Positions 7,682-15,250 of a stretch of 64,000 nt of DNA are shown piece by piece. The notes below the pieces were generated by a model. That model saw only the letters and a program-made list of their open reading frames with translations. It was not told the origin of the DNA and searched no databases. The number at the start of each line of letters is the position of its first letter. Position 1 is the stretch's first letter. Source of the DNA: JAKACA01 sp050744865 (GTDB taxonomy: Bacteria; Actinomycetota; Acidimicrobiia; Acidimicrobiales; Bog-793); contig JBOGHW010000001.1 of NCBI GenBank assembly GCA_050744865.1, positions 29,848 to 93,847 of the forward strand. Reading direction: 5' to 3'. The position numbers were made by a program, and so were the translations under genes.

Positions 7682-8989
7682 TCACTCGGCGCCGGACTCG
7701 GACACAGGCCTCGCCGGACCCCACTGGCTGTCGCCCATCTTCTTGACGCGCAGTCCCTGTGGGCCCAAGACGGCGGCCGGGCCCACAGCGGAGTGGCCGA
7801 AGCGGCTCCTGATGGCGTCGACCACGACGTCCACGTCGCCTTGAGCGGTGCGGAAGTCATCGGCTGCGGCCGTGAGCAGGCTCAGCTGCGTGCCGGAGGG
7901 GGCATCCTTCGGCTCGAGGGAGGAGACGGTCACCCCGATCAGCCGCACTCCGGCCGAGATATCGGTGGCAGCAAGCAGTTCGTTGCTGACGCTGGCGATC
8001 TCGAAGGCCGACAACAGCGGTACCGGCAGCGAGCGTGCCCGAGTGATGGTCGAGAAGTCGGCGAACCTGACTTTCAGCGTCACGGTTCGGCCCGCAAGGC
8101 CGGCCGCCCTCAGCCGGCCTGCCACCGAGTCAGAGAGCCGTAGCACTTCGGTGGCCAGCTGCCCCTTGTCATAGGAGTCGACGCTGAAGGTCTCTTCGTG
8201 CCCGACGGATTTGAGTGGCCGCTCGCCGACGACCGGCCGGGCGTCGTGCCCGTGGGCCAGCGCGTGAAGCTGGGCTCCCGCCGCCGGCCCGGCAAGGCGA
8301 GTGAGCGCGGCCTCGTCGAGTGCGGCCAAGTCGGCGACCGTGTGGACGCCGAATCTCACGAGCCTCTCGGCCGTCTTCGGCCCGACACCGCTCAGGTCTG
8401 ACACCGGTCTCGGCAACAAGAACCCTGCCTCGTCGGCGGCGGCCACCACGACCACGCCGGCGCCCGGCCGTGTGCCTGCGCGGTCTGCGTGCGGCTTGGC
8501 GGCCCGGGAGGCCAGCTTGGCAACGAGCTTGGAGCGACCGACACCGACCGAGCAGTCGAGGGCCAGGGCTTGCCTCACACGGCGGCGCACCGCCTTGGCA
8601 ATCTCGGCGCTCGGTCCGAACAGGCTGTGGCTGCCCGATACGTCAAGGTAGGCCTCGTCGAAGGCAATCGGCTCGATCACGGGCGTGAACTCGCCCAGCA
8701 CGGCATGGAACTGGCGGCTGAGCTCGCCGTAACGGTCGTGGCGGCCGGCGACGAGGACCGCCGGCGGGCAACGCCGCCTTGCCTGGCCGATCGGCATCGC
8801 CGACCGGACTCCGTAGGCGCGGGCCTCGTACGAGCACGACGCCACGACGCCTCGAGGACCAATGCCACCCACGATCACCGGTTTGCCGGCCAGGGACGGA
8901 TTGTCGAGCACCTCGACGGCAGCGAAGAAGCAGTCCATGTCGACGTGCAGCACGTCGAGCACCTCGTGGTTCGCCAGTGCCGGAGTCAT
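7682..8989 (-). CDS. dinB: DNA polymerase IV (translesion)
   Basis: This Y-family polymerase has 435 residues. The catalytic carboxylates are visible: Asp17 in HVDMDCFF and Asp111-Glu112 in AFDEAYLDVSG. The fingers motif YEARAYGVRSAMP and the thumb and little-finger regions are intact. The C-terminal tail (QLSLL) resembles a beta-clamp-binding peptide. The ATG at 8989 overlaps the PIG-L stop by 4 bp (ATGA). Because the run LysM-nrdR-PIG-L-dinB has no large gap, dinB is probably transcribed from the LexA-controlled promoter at 11.1 kb. Confidence 0.92.
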   Translation of the reverse strand: MTPALANHEVLDVLHVDMDCFFAAVEVLDNPSLAGKPVIVGGIGPRGVVASCSYEARAYGVRSAMPIGQARRRCPPAVLVAGRHDRYGELSRQFHAVLGEFTPVIEPIAFDEAYLDVSGSHSLFGPSAEIAKAVRRRVRQALALDCSVGVGRSKLVAKLASRAAKPHADRAGTRPGAGVVVVAAADEAGFLLPRPVSDLSGVGPKTAERLVRFGVHTVADLAALDEAALTRLAGPAAGAQLHALAHGHDARPVVGERPLKSVGHEETFSVDSYDKGQLATEVLRLSDSVAGRLRAAGLAGRTVTLKVRFADFSTITRARSLPVPLLSAFEIASVSNELLAATDISAGVRLIGVTVSSLEPKDAPSGTQLSLLTAAADDFRTAQGDVDVVVDAIRSRFGHSAVGPAAVLGPQGLRVKKMGDSQWGPARPVSESGAE

Positions 8990-9696
8990 AGCAGGTGAAT
9001 CCGCCTGAAGGCCTCGGCATGGCCGATCCCGGCCCGCCGGCCGGCGTCCTGCGCGCCGTCGCGGATGGCCGAGGCGTACCAGTCGTTGGCGTCGGTCAAC
9101 TGGCTCCGGTGGCAGGCGACGGCGCGCAGCTTGTGGTCGAGGGTCGGCCCTATGTCCACCCACACGTTGGGCTCGAGCGATCCCGACATAAGGACAGTGG
9201 CGACTGAGTGAGCGGCGCCACGACCAGGAAAGTACAACGACGACCCCGAGGCTGGCGCAGCCGAGTCGAGAGCTGCCCAGCCGACTATGCGGTGATCTCG
9301 ATGGTTGTAGTGGTGGGCTCCGAAGAACACCGCTGTCGGATCCGGGCACACGAGCACGTCTGGCTGCAGGGCTCGCATGAGGCCGACCAGCTCGGCTCGG
9401 AGGTCCAGGTCGTTGTCGAACTCGCCGTCGCGCCTGCCGAGCATGTGGACTCTTGCCACGCCGAGAATGGCGGCCGCCTCGTGAGCCTCGCTGGCACGCC
9501 TCGCGACCACTTCGCCGGCATCGGCCGCCGGATCCGAGGAACCCTTGTCACCGGCGGCGCAGATGACGACGTGAATCTCGCTGCCGGCGCCCGCCCAGAG
9601 CGCAAGGCTTCCACCACACGAGACGTCGGGATCGTCGGGATGGGCGTACACCGCCAATGCCCGCTCCGGCACGTCGGTCAGCACCTCAGCTGCCAT
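8986..9696 (-). CDS. PIG-L family zinc deacetylase
   Basis: This 236-residue protein is of the PIG-L/LmbE type, a family that includes MshB and Mca, which act on N-acetylglucosamine-inositol or mycothiol conjugates. The zinc site is formed by the AHPDDPD motif (His19, Asp22) and HYNHRDH near residue 135. The exact substrate cannot be read from sequence. The ATG at 9696 lies within the last 11 bp of nrdR. A much longer open frame to 10176 is only an extension antisense-free overlap with nrdR and is rejected. It is followed by dinB with a 4-bp overlap. Confidence 0.8.
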   Translation of the reverse strand: MAAEVLTDVPERALAVYAHPDDPDVSCGGSLALWAGAGSEIHVVICAAGDKGSSDPAADAGEVVARRASEAHEAAAILGVARVHMLGRRDGEFDNDLDLRAELVGLMRALQPDVLVCPDPTAVFFGAHHYNHRDHRIVGWAALDSAAPASGSSLYFPGRGAAHSVATVLMSGSLEPNVWVDIGPTLDHKLRAVACHRSQLTDANDWYASAIRDGAQDAGRRAGIGHAEAFRRIHLL

Positions 9697-10147
9697 CGGG
9701 CTCCTTGGTGAGCAGCCCGAGCTCGCGCGCAAAGTCCCCGGCTTCTTCGAATCCCTTGTACACGCTGGCAAAGCGGACCGAGGCGACGTCGTCCAGGGCT
9801 CGCAGCCGCTCCAGCACAGCCAAGCCGACTTCCTCGCTCGTGACAACAGCGCCGCCCGACCGGAGCTCCTCCTCGACGTCGGTAGCCAGCGTCTCGATTG
9901 CCTCGGCTTCGACGGGACGGTTCTTGCAGGCGGAGCGGACGCCGGCCACGACCTTGCGCCGCTCGAACGGCTCGCGCTGGCCCGATCGCTTGAGCACGAC
10001 GACGACCGCCCCGCTCGCCCGCTCGTAGGTCGTGAACCGGCGCGCGCACGCCGCGCACTCGCGGCGGCGGCGGATGGCCCCACCTTGTTCCACCTCGCGA
10101 GAGTCGATGACCTTGTCATCAGCCTCTCCGCACCAGGGGCAACGCAC
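9686..10147 (-). CDS. nrdR: Transcriptional repressor NrdR
   Basis: NrdR represses ribonucleotide reductase genes in response to nucleotide levels. The 153-residue protein has the zinc ribbon Cys3/Cys6 with Cys31/Cys34 and the FTTYER junction, then an ATP-cone domain (about 49-139). It lies 25 bp after the LysM gene and overlaps the PIG-L gene. Grouping of nrdR with lexA and a LysM gene is the known actinobacterial arrangement. No ribonucleotide reductase gene is in the window. Confidence 0.95.
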   Translation of the reverse strand: MRCPWCGEADDKVIDSREVEQGGAIRRRRECAACARRFTTYERASGAVVVVLKRSGQREPFERRKVVAGVRSACKNRPVEAEAIETLATDVEEELRSGGAVVTSEEVGLAVLERLRALDDVASVRFASVYKGFEEAGDFARELGLLTKEPDGS

Positions 10148-10172
10148 ACTGTGACGGTAGCCCCGACAGCCG

Positions 10173-11009
10173 TCACGGAAGAAGCAGGCGCTCGCCGGGC
10201 TCCAGAGTGCCGCCGTGTAGCTGGCTCTGGAGCTCAGCTACGAGCGGGCGGGGATCGCCACCCGGCTGCAACCGGCTGGCGATCGACCAAAGAGTGTCTC
10301 CTGGCTTCACGATGTACGCGTACTGCCCCGATGGCAGCTTGACCGAACCGGCAATGACTGTCGTCGGCTGGGCGCGACCGCCGGCCAGGCTGGCTGCTCC
10401 GGCAATGAGCGCGGCCAGGACTACGAGGGTGGCGGCACCGGGGAGAAGGCGCCGCAACCCTCGCGGTCGGACTAGGGCGGCAGTCGTCCGGGTTGGTGCC
10501 GCCGCCCGAGCGGCGCGGGCACGACGCTCGGGTTTGGGAACGGTGTGCCTGGGGCTCAGGAAAGCGTCGAGCGCCGACAACAGCTCGGCCGCCGGATCAT
10601 CGGCCAGGTCGAGAGCGCCTGCCAGAGCGGAGCCCCTGAGCGAGCGCGCCGGAGAGGCGGTCCTTGGATCCTCGCGGCGCCGGTGGGCAACAGCCGAGTC
10701 CGCGGCGGTACGGACGCTGCCACCGTCGCTCGCCCGCTCGTGCAGCTTGGCGAGCTCGTGCCGCAGCCAGATCCCTCCGTAGCCCGGACCACTTTCTACC
10801 GACCCGGGTGGCACCGCCTCGTCAGAGTCGAGGAATGGCCGCCAGGCCGGGCGGGGGAACTCAACGAGAGTCTCGGTCAACACGTTCCAGCCCTGGCCGG
10901 CCGCAGACAATCCGTCCTCGGGTGCCGGCTCCGTAACCGGGCGAAGAGGGTTAGCCGGCTCTTGCGGCCAAGCTGCTTCCTCCGACCACGCCTTAGCTGC
11001 AGCACTCAT
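10173..11009 (-). CDS. LysM-domain membrane protein, likely SOS division inhibitor (YneA/ChiZ-like)
   Basis: This 278-residue bitopic protein has a long cytoplasmic region (1-187) with a basic segment, one transmembrane helix (about 188-209) and a C-terminal extracytoplasmic LysM domain (about 231-277, YIVKPGDTLWSIASRL) that binds peptidoglycan. A LysM protein divergent from lexA is the known position of the SOS-induced cell-division suppressors YneA of Bacillus and ChiZ of Mycobacterium. The function is inferred from this position and architecture. The RBS AAGGAG sits 7 bp before ATG11009. The promoter has a perfect LexA box between its -35 and -10. Confidence 0.8.
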   Translation of the reverse strand: MSAAAKAWSEEAAWPQEPANPLRPVTEPAPEDGLSAAGQGWNVLTETLVEFPRPAWRPFLDSDEAVPPGSVESGPGYGGIWLRHELAKLHERASDGGSVRTAADSAVAHRRREDPRTASPARSLRGSALAGALDLADDPAAELLSALDAFLSPRHTVPKPERRARAARAAAPTRTTAALVRPRGLRRLLPGAATLVVLAALIAGAASLAGGRAQPTTVIAGSVKLPSGQYAYIVKPGDTLWSIASRLQPGGDPRPLVAELQSQLHGGTLEPGERLLLP

Positions 11010-11058
11010 TGGACCTCTCCTTGGTTCTCCAAGAGCGAACTCGAGGGCCTACGCGACA

Positions 11059-11072
11059 CGTACGTCTGTTCG
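11059..11072. promoter_or_regulatory. LexA (SOS) box, one mismatch
   Basis: CGTACGTCTGTTCG matches CGAAC-N4-GTTCG except for T in the third position. It lies just downstream of the LysM-gene -10 element, near the expected start of transcription. Its reverse complement is almost identical to the site at 11119-11132. Confidence 0.6.
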
Positions 11073-11080
11073 ACCTCTTC

Positions 11081-11110
11081 ATAGAACCACGAACGCTCGT
11101 TCGGTGTCAA
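11081..11110 (-). promoter_or_regulatory. Promoter of the LysM-nrdR-PIG-L-dinB operon
   Basis: On the minus strand, a consensus -35 TTGACA (11110-11105) is followed after 18 bp by TTCTAT (11086-11081). The spacer is filled by the perfect LexA box at 11090-11103, so bound LexA would block RNA polymerase directly. Confidence 0.7.
11090..11103. promoter_or_regulatory. LexA (SOS) box, perfect
   Basis: CGAACGCTCGTTCG is an exact match to the actinobacterial/Gram-positive LexA palindrome CGAAC-N4-GTTCG. It sits between the -35 and -10 of the LysM-gene promoter. Confidence 0.92.
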
Positions 11111-11118
11111 GACGGAAG

Positions 11119-11132
11119 GGAACAGACGTACG
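11119..11132. promoter_or_regulatory. LexA (SOS) box-like site
   Basis: GGAACAGACGTACG keeps GAAC and GTaC half-sites with the N4 spacer and is the mirror of the 11059 site (13 of 14 bases). It lies between the two divergent promoters. Confidence 0.5.
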
Positions 11133-11133
11133 A

Positions 11134-11147
11134 CGAACGAATGTTTG
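11134..11147. promoter_or_regulatory. LexA (SOS) box overlapping the lexA -35
   Basis: CGAACGAATGTTTG has one mismatch to CGAAC-N4-GTTCG and overlaps the first bases of the lexA -35 hexamer. This fits autorepression. Confidence 0.65.
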
Positions 11148-11173
11148 CAATTGGTGCGCCGGCTCTGTAGCTT
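11145..11173 (+). promoter_or_regulatory. lexA promoter
   Basis: The -35 TTGCAA (11145-11150), a 17-bp spacer and -10 TAGCTT (11168-11173) are about 34 bp upstream of the lexA ATG. A LexA-box-like site overlaps the -35. Confidence 0.65.
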
Positions 11174-11206
11174 GAGGGCCACGATGCCAGACGCCAGGAG
11201 GTCCCG

Positions 11207-11839
11207 ATGCCCGAGGTGAGCTTGACCGACAAGCGTCGGCAGATGCTCGACTACATCGCCGAGTCGATCAAAGAACGCGGCTACCCGCCGTCGGTCCGGG
11301 AGATCGGGACAGCGGTCGGGCTGACGTCTTCTTCGACCGTGCACGCCCATCTCAAGGTGTTGCAGAGAGACGGCTTCCTGCGCCGCGATCCCGATCGCCC
11401 GCGTGCCATCGTCGTCCAATTCGAGCCGCAGTCGGGAGCCGCGATCGCGCTGCGGCCGGCGACCCATGTGCCGTTGCTCGGAACAGTGGCGGCCGGCACG
11501 GGCGTCATCGCCGAGGAAACGGTCGAGGAGCTCCTCCCGATGCCCGAAGACTTCACCGGTGGTGGCGAGCTCTTCATGCTCAAGGTCCGAGGGGACTCGA
11601 TGATCGACGCCGGCATCCTCGACGGAGACTACGTGGTCGTGCGCCGCCAACCGGAGGCCGAGCCCGGCGAGGTGGTCGTGGCCGGCATCCCCGGCGAGGA
11701 GGCCACTGTCAAGACATTCCGGCGACGGCGCGGGAAGGTCGTCCTCGTTCCTGCAAATCCTGCTCTCACCGAGATGGAGTTCAAGCCGGACGACGTGGAG
11801 ATCTACGGGCGTGTCGTGACGGTCCTCCGCCGGCTCTGA
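11207..11839 (+). CDS. lexA: SOS repressor LexA
   Basis: LexA represses DNA-damage genes and is inactivated by RecA-stimulated self-cleavage. The 210-residue protein has an N-terminal winged helix (about 1-70, with the recognition region SSSTVHAHLKVLQR), the scissile Ala96-Gly97 in GTVAAGTG, and the catalytic dyad Ser131 (GDSM) and Lys169 (ATVKTF). AGGAGG five bases before ATG11207 fixes the start. The gene is divergent from the LysM operon and shares a regulatory region with four LexA-box-like sites. Confidence 0.97.
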   Translation: MPEVSLTDKRRQMLDYIAESIKERGYPPSVREIGTAVGLTSSSTVHAHLKVLQRDGFLRRDPDRPRAIVVQFEPQSGAAIALRPATHVPLLGTVAAGTGVIAEETVEELLPMPEDFTGGGELFMLKVRGDSMIDAGILDGDYVVVRRQPEAEPGEVVVAGIPGEEATVKTFRRRRGKVVLVPANPALTEMEFKPDDVEIYGRVVTVLRRL

Positions 11840-12111
11840 CGCCCGCTGCGTCGGAGCCCGGCCCGGGACCAGGCGCTGATCGGCAACCACAGGAACAACC
11901 ATACGGACGGGGTGTAACAACGGGTCTGAACAGGACGTCCTTGCCAAGCCTTAGCCCGATCCCTTCAGTACCGCGACCTTTCTGCCGACTGGTAACAGGC
12001 GCCCCGCGTGCAGCCCACCTGCCACGGGTCACCAGTCACAACCAGGGGAGGGAGGGAAGCGGGCCGGCCGAACGCCGGTCCGTTTCTTGCCCCGTAGGCA
12101 CGCCGCTCGCC

Positions 12112-13242
12112 TCAACCAGCTGCCGTTACCACCTGCCCGAGAACCGCCCGCGCCCGCTCCAAGTCGGCGCGCTCGACCCGTTCGCGGGCCGTGTGCGCCA
12201 GCGTTGGCTCGCCTGGCCCGAAATTCGCCGCCGGGATGCCCCGGTGAGAGAAGTAGCTCACGTCAGTCCAGCCCAGCTTGGCCCTCGGCCGGCCACCGGA
12301 GACAGAGGCCAGGCGGGCGAGCAACGGATGGTCCAGGCCCGGAGCAGCCGCCAGCGCCACAGACGAGAGCTCGATCGAGTCTCCGAGGGATGTGTCAAGG
12401 CACGGCTCGACGAGCTGGCGCACCGAGGCAAAAGCTTCGTCGGCTGTCCGATCAGGGGCGTAACGATGATTGAGCACGACCTCGGCCACGTCCGGCACGA
12501 CGTTGTTGGCGACGCCGCCCGAGACGGAGACCGCTTGCAGGGCCTCTCGATACTCGCAGCCACCGACAACAGGGCTACGGGCTTGGTAGGCGGACACAGC
12601 TGCAAGTACCGGGCCCAAGCGATGTACGGCATTGACGCCCATCCACGGCCTCGCCGTGTGCGCCCGGAAGCCTCTCACCCGGACGTCCACCTTCAGGACC
12701 CCTTGGCAGCCGGCCTCGACTACCGACGCTGTCGGCTCGCCGAGGACCGCCGCATCCGCCACCAGCCACTCCGAGGCTGCCGCCTCGATCTCGAGCAGCC
12801 CGGAGTAACGCTGCTCCACCTCTTCGCACACATAGCCGACAAAGGTCAGGTCGACCGAGGCCTCCTCGGCGCAGTCGGCCATGACCAACAGCATGACGGC
12901 GACCCCGCCTTTCATGTCTGAAGACCCAAGTCCAGAAAGTGTGTCTCCGTCGATGGTCGCACGCCCGTTCCCGTTCACCGGGACGGTGTCCAAGTGGCCT
13001 GCCAGCATGAGCCTCATGGGCCGCCCGAAGTCGGTCCGAGCCAGCACGTTGTTGCCTATGCGCGCCGTGGCGAGATGCCGGACCGGCTCGAGAAGGCCGG
13101 CGACGTGATCGGCGATCGCCTCCTCGTCGTGGCTCACCGAAGGGATGTCGACGAGCTCGGCCGTCAGCTCGAAGACATCTCGGCCGCCGAGCCCCCTGCC
13201 GGACCGAGCGGCACCGGACCGGGCGGGTTGGGAAGACGTCAT
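12112..13242 (-). CDS. dapE: Succinyl-diaminopimelate desuccinylase
   Basis: This M20-family metallopeptidase (376 residues) cleaves N-succinyl-LL-DAP to LL-DAP, the penultimate step before meso-DAP. Metal ligands are visible: His83 and Asp85 in AGHLDTVPV, Asp109 in GLGSSDMKGG and the Glu140-Glu141 pair in YVCEEVEQ. A dimerisation/lid domain occupies about 175-290. The ATG at 13242 forms an ATGA overlap with dapD, so the true start is 50 codons inside the longest open frame. After its stop, the region to lexA (11840-12111) is noncoding, with a small hairpin near 12061-12082 but no T-run. Confidence 0.92.
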   Translation of the reverse strand: MTSSQPARSGAARSGRGLGGRDVFELTAELVDIPSVSHDEEAIADHVAGLLEPVRHLATARIGNNVLARTDFGRPMRLMLAGHLDTVPVNGNGRATIDGDTLSGLGSSDMKGGVAVMLLVMADCAEEASVDLTFVGYVCEEVEQRYSGLLEIEAAASEWLVADAAVLGEPTASVVEAGCQGVLKVDVRVRGFRAHTARPWMGVNAVHRLGPVLAAVSAYQARSPVVGGCEYREALQAVSVSGGVANNVVPDVAEVVLNHRYAPDRTADEAFASVRQLVEPCLDTSLGDSIELSSVALAAAPGLDHPLLARLASVSGGRPRAKLGWTDVSYFSHRGIPAANFGPGEPTLAHTARERVERADLERARAVLGQVVTAAG

Positions 13243-14090
13243 GTTGACACTCCGTGGGTGCGCAGGATCTCGTTCAGCTTCGACTTGTCGTGCCGCTCGC
13301 CTTCGGTGAGGCGTCTCAGCACCAGGACACACGGCAGGAAGAACTCTCCACCGGGCAACTCCCGGCGCCTCCACGAGCCCACCGCCACGCACCAGGGCGG
13401 CACCACCCCGCGGCTCAGCTCCTCCCCGGTGTCACCGTCGATCACGGGAATGGACGGATTGAGGATCGTGCCCTCGCCGAGCACGGACCCCCGCCCCACG
13501 CAGGCACCTTGGGTCACCATCGACCGGCTCCCGATCATGGCGTCGTCGCCGACGACCACCGGTGTGGCGTTTGGCGGTTCGAGCACACCGCCGATGCCGA
13601 CCCCGCCGGAGAGATGCACGCGCTCGCCTATCTGGGCGCACGAGCCGACAGTCGCCCAGGTGTCGACCATGGTGCCGGCACCGACACGGGCTCCGATGTT
13701 GACGTAGCTCGGCATGAGGATCGAACCGCGGCCGAGGAAGGATCCCCAGCGCGCCGAGGCCCCAGGGACGACCCGGACCCCGGCGGCCGCGAAGTCGCGC
13801 TTCAAAGGGACCTTGTCGGCGTACTCGAAGGGTCCGAGCTCGACTGTAGAGACCTCGGCCAGGGCGAACCAGAGAAGGATGGCCTGCTTCAGCCACTCGT
13901 GAACTTCGACCTCGGCGTCATCGTCGCGGCTGGGCGAAGCCACTCGAGCCTCACCGCAGTCCAGCAAGTCGACCACCGAGCCCACGAGCTTGCGCGCTTG
14001 CTCGTCACGCGGCGAAAGCTCAGCCCGGCGCTCCCACAGTGACTCGACTTCGGCCCGCAGCTCTTTCACACCGGCCGAACCTAGTGCCAA
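13239..14090 (-). CDS. dapD: 2,3,4,5-tetrahydropyridine-2,6-dicarboxylate N-succinyltransferase
   Basis: DapD succinylates tetrahydrodipicolinate, opening the succinylase branch of lysine/DAP synthesis. It is of the actinobacterial type: an alpha-helical N-terminal part followed by a left-handed beta helix of hexapeptide repeats (about 110-235, for example VNIGARVGAGTMVD and GGVGIGGVLEP). TTG14090 has a GGAG seven bases upstream and overlaps the dapC stop; GTG14069 is the alternative. The much longer open frame upstream overlaps dapC and is a shadow. The stop is joined to dapE by ATGA. Confidence 0.9.
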   Translation of the reverse strand: MALGSAGVKELRAEVESLWERRAELSPRDEQARKLVGSVVDLLDCGEARVASPSRDDDAEVEVHEWLKQAILLWFALAEVSTVELGPFEYADKVPLKRDFAAAGVRVVPGASARWGSFLGRGSILMPSYVNIGARVGAGTMVDTWATVGSCAQIGERVHLSGGVGIGGVLEPPNATPVVVGDDAMIGSRSMVTQGACVGRGSVLGEGTILNPSIPVIDGDTGEELSRGVVPPWCVAVGSWRRRELPGGEFFLPCVLVLRRLTEGERHDKSKLNEILRTHGVST

Positions 14091-15250
14091 GGTGACGCTC
14101 CACCCGAGGCCGCCAACCTGGTCGCCACGAGCTTCAACCGTTCCATCGGCTGCACGACGGCGAGCCGCAGGTAGTCGGCTCCGGCCAACCCGTAGGCCTC
14201 GCCAGGGCTCCCGATGACCCCGGCGCGGGCGGCCATCCAACGAGCGAGGGCGAATCCGGCAGACTCCCCTGCACGAGCGCCCGCCACGTTGGCGGGTGCC
14301 CGCACCCACAGGTAGAAACCCCCACCCGGCAAGCTCACCGGCAGCCCGGCGTCGGCCAGCCACTGCGCCAGCGTCTCGAGGCGCTCCAGGTAGACCGCCC
14401 TTTGCGCATCGACGTGGGCGTCGTCGGCCAAGGCCACCGCCGCCGCGTGCTGGACTGGGCCAGGCACGATGAAACCTGCATGTTGCCTCACGCCGGCCAG
14501 GTAGGCCACAAGCTCCGGGTCGCCGGCGAAGTACCCCACTCGTAGCCCGGCCAGGTTCGAGCGCTTGGAGAGGGAATGAACCGCCAGCACGCCCGAAAGC
14601 CCGTGCTCGAGAATCGTGCGACCCCGATCGGACCAAGTGAATTCGACGTAGCACTCGTCCGAGAGGACAGGCACGCCGCGCGCCCGGCCCCACTCGGCAG
14701 CCGCCGCCAGATCTTCCAATTGGCCGGCAGGGTTGCCTGGGCTGTTCACCCACAAGCAGAGCGCCCGCTCGGCGTCCTCCGCGGCGACAGAAGCCAGGTC
14801 AAGCCTGCCCTCGGCGTTCACAGCGACCGCGACGGCGCGGCAGCGCGCCAGGTCGGCTCCCATCTCGTAGGTCGGATAAGCCAAACCGGGGTACAGGACG
14901 GTGTCGGCCGAGGGCTTGCGAAGGTGGAGCCAGTGCGGCACGCCGGCTACGAACTCCTTGCTCCCCACGCAGGGTGCGATCTGGCTTGGCGGGACGGACA
15001 CGCCGAGGCGCCTTTGTAACCAGGCCGCCGCCGCTTCGCGCAGCGCCGGGGTTCCCGCCGAAGGCGGGTAGCCGCGCTCGGTCCCGCTGCTGGCAAGCGC
15101 CTCCACGACGGCCGGCGCCGGCGGGTCGCATGGTGTACCTATCGACAAGTCGACAGCTCCGCCGTCGTGAGCGGCCGCCAGCTCGGCGAGCTCGCTCAGT
15201 TTGTCGAACGGGTTGACCGGTGGGACGAAGCCCTCTTGACAGCTGCTCAT
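14081..15250 (-). CDS. dapC: N-succinyldiaminopimelate aminotransferase
   Basis: This PLP-dependent class I aminotransferase (389 residues) converts N-succinyl-2-amino-6-ketopimelate to N-succinyl-LL-DAP. It shows NSPGNP (169-174), the PLP-contacting Asp198 and Tyr201, and the Schiff-base Lys229 in SLSKRSN, followed by GLRVGYFAG. Substrate identity is inferred from the neighbours dapD and dapE, which together complete the succinylase route. The ATG at 15250 overlaps the hflX stop by 4 bp. Confidence 0.88.
   Translation of the reverse strand: MSSCQEGFVPPVNPFDKLSELAELAAAHDGGAVDLSIGTPCDPPAPAVVEALASSGTERGYPPSAGTPALREAAAAWLQRRLGVSVPPSQIAPCVGSKEFVAGVPHWLHLRKPSADTVLYPGLAYPTYEMGADLARCRAVAVAVNAEGRLDLASVAAEDAERALCLWVNSPGNPAGQLEDLAAAAEWGRARGVPVLSDECYVEFTWSDRGRTILEHGLSGVLAVHSLSKRSNLAGLRVGYFAGDPELVAYLAGVRQHAGFIVPGPVQHAAAVALADDAHVDAQRAVYLERLETLAQWLADAGLPVSLPGGGFYLWVRAPANVAGARAGESAGFALARWMAARAGVIGSPGEAYGLAGADYLRLAVVQPMERLKLVATRLAASGGASPWH

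Noticed and set aside
9697..10176. N-terminal extension of the PIG-L gene
   Set aside because: It runs out of frame through nrdR. The ATG at 9696 gives the normal PIG-L start.
12061..12082. GGACCGGCGTTCGGCCGG hairpin after dapE as an intrinsic terminator
   Set aside because: The stem is good, but there is no T-run and such dyads are frequent in this GC range.
11840..12111. Possible riboswitch or tRNA between lexA and dapE
   Set aside because: No conserved riboswitch core or cloverleaf could be found by eye on either strand.
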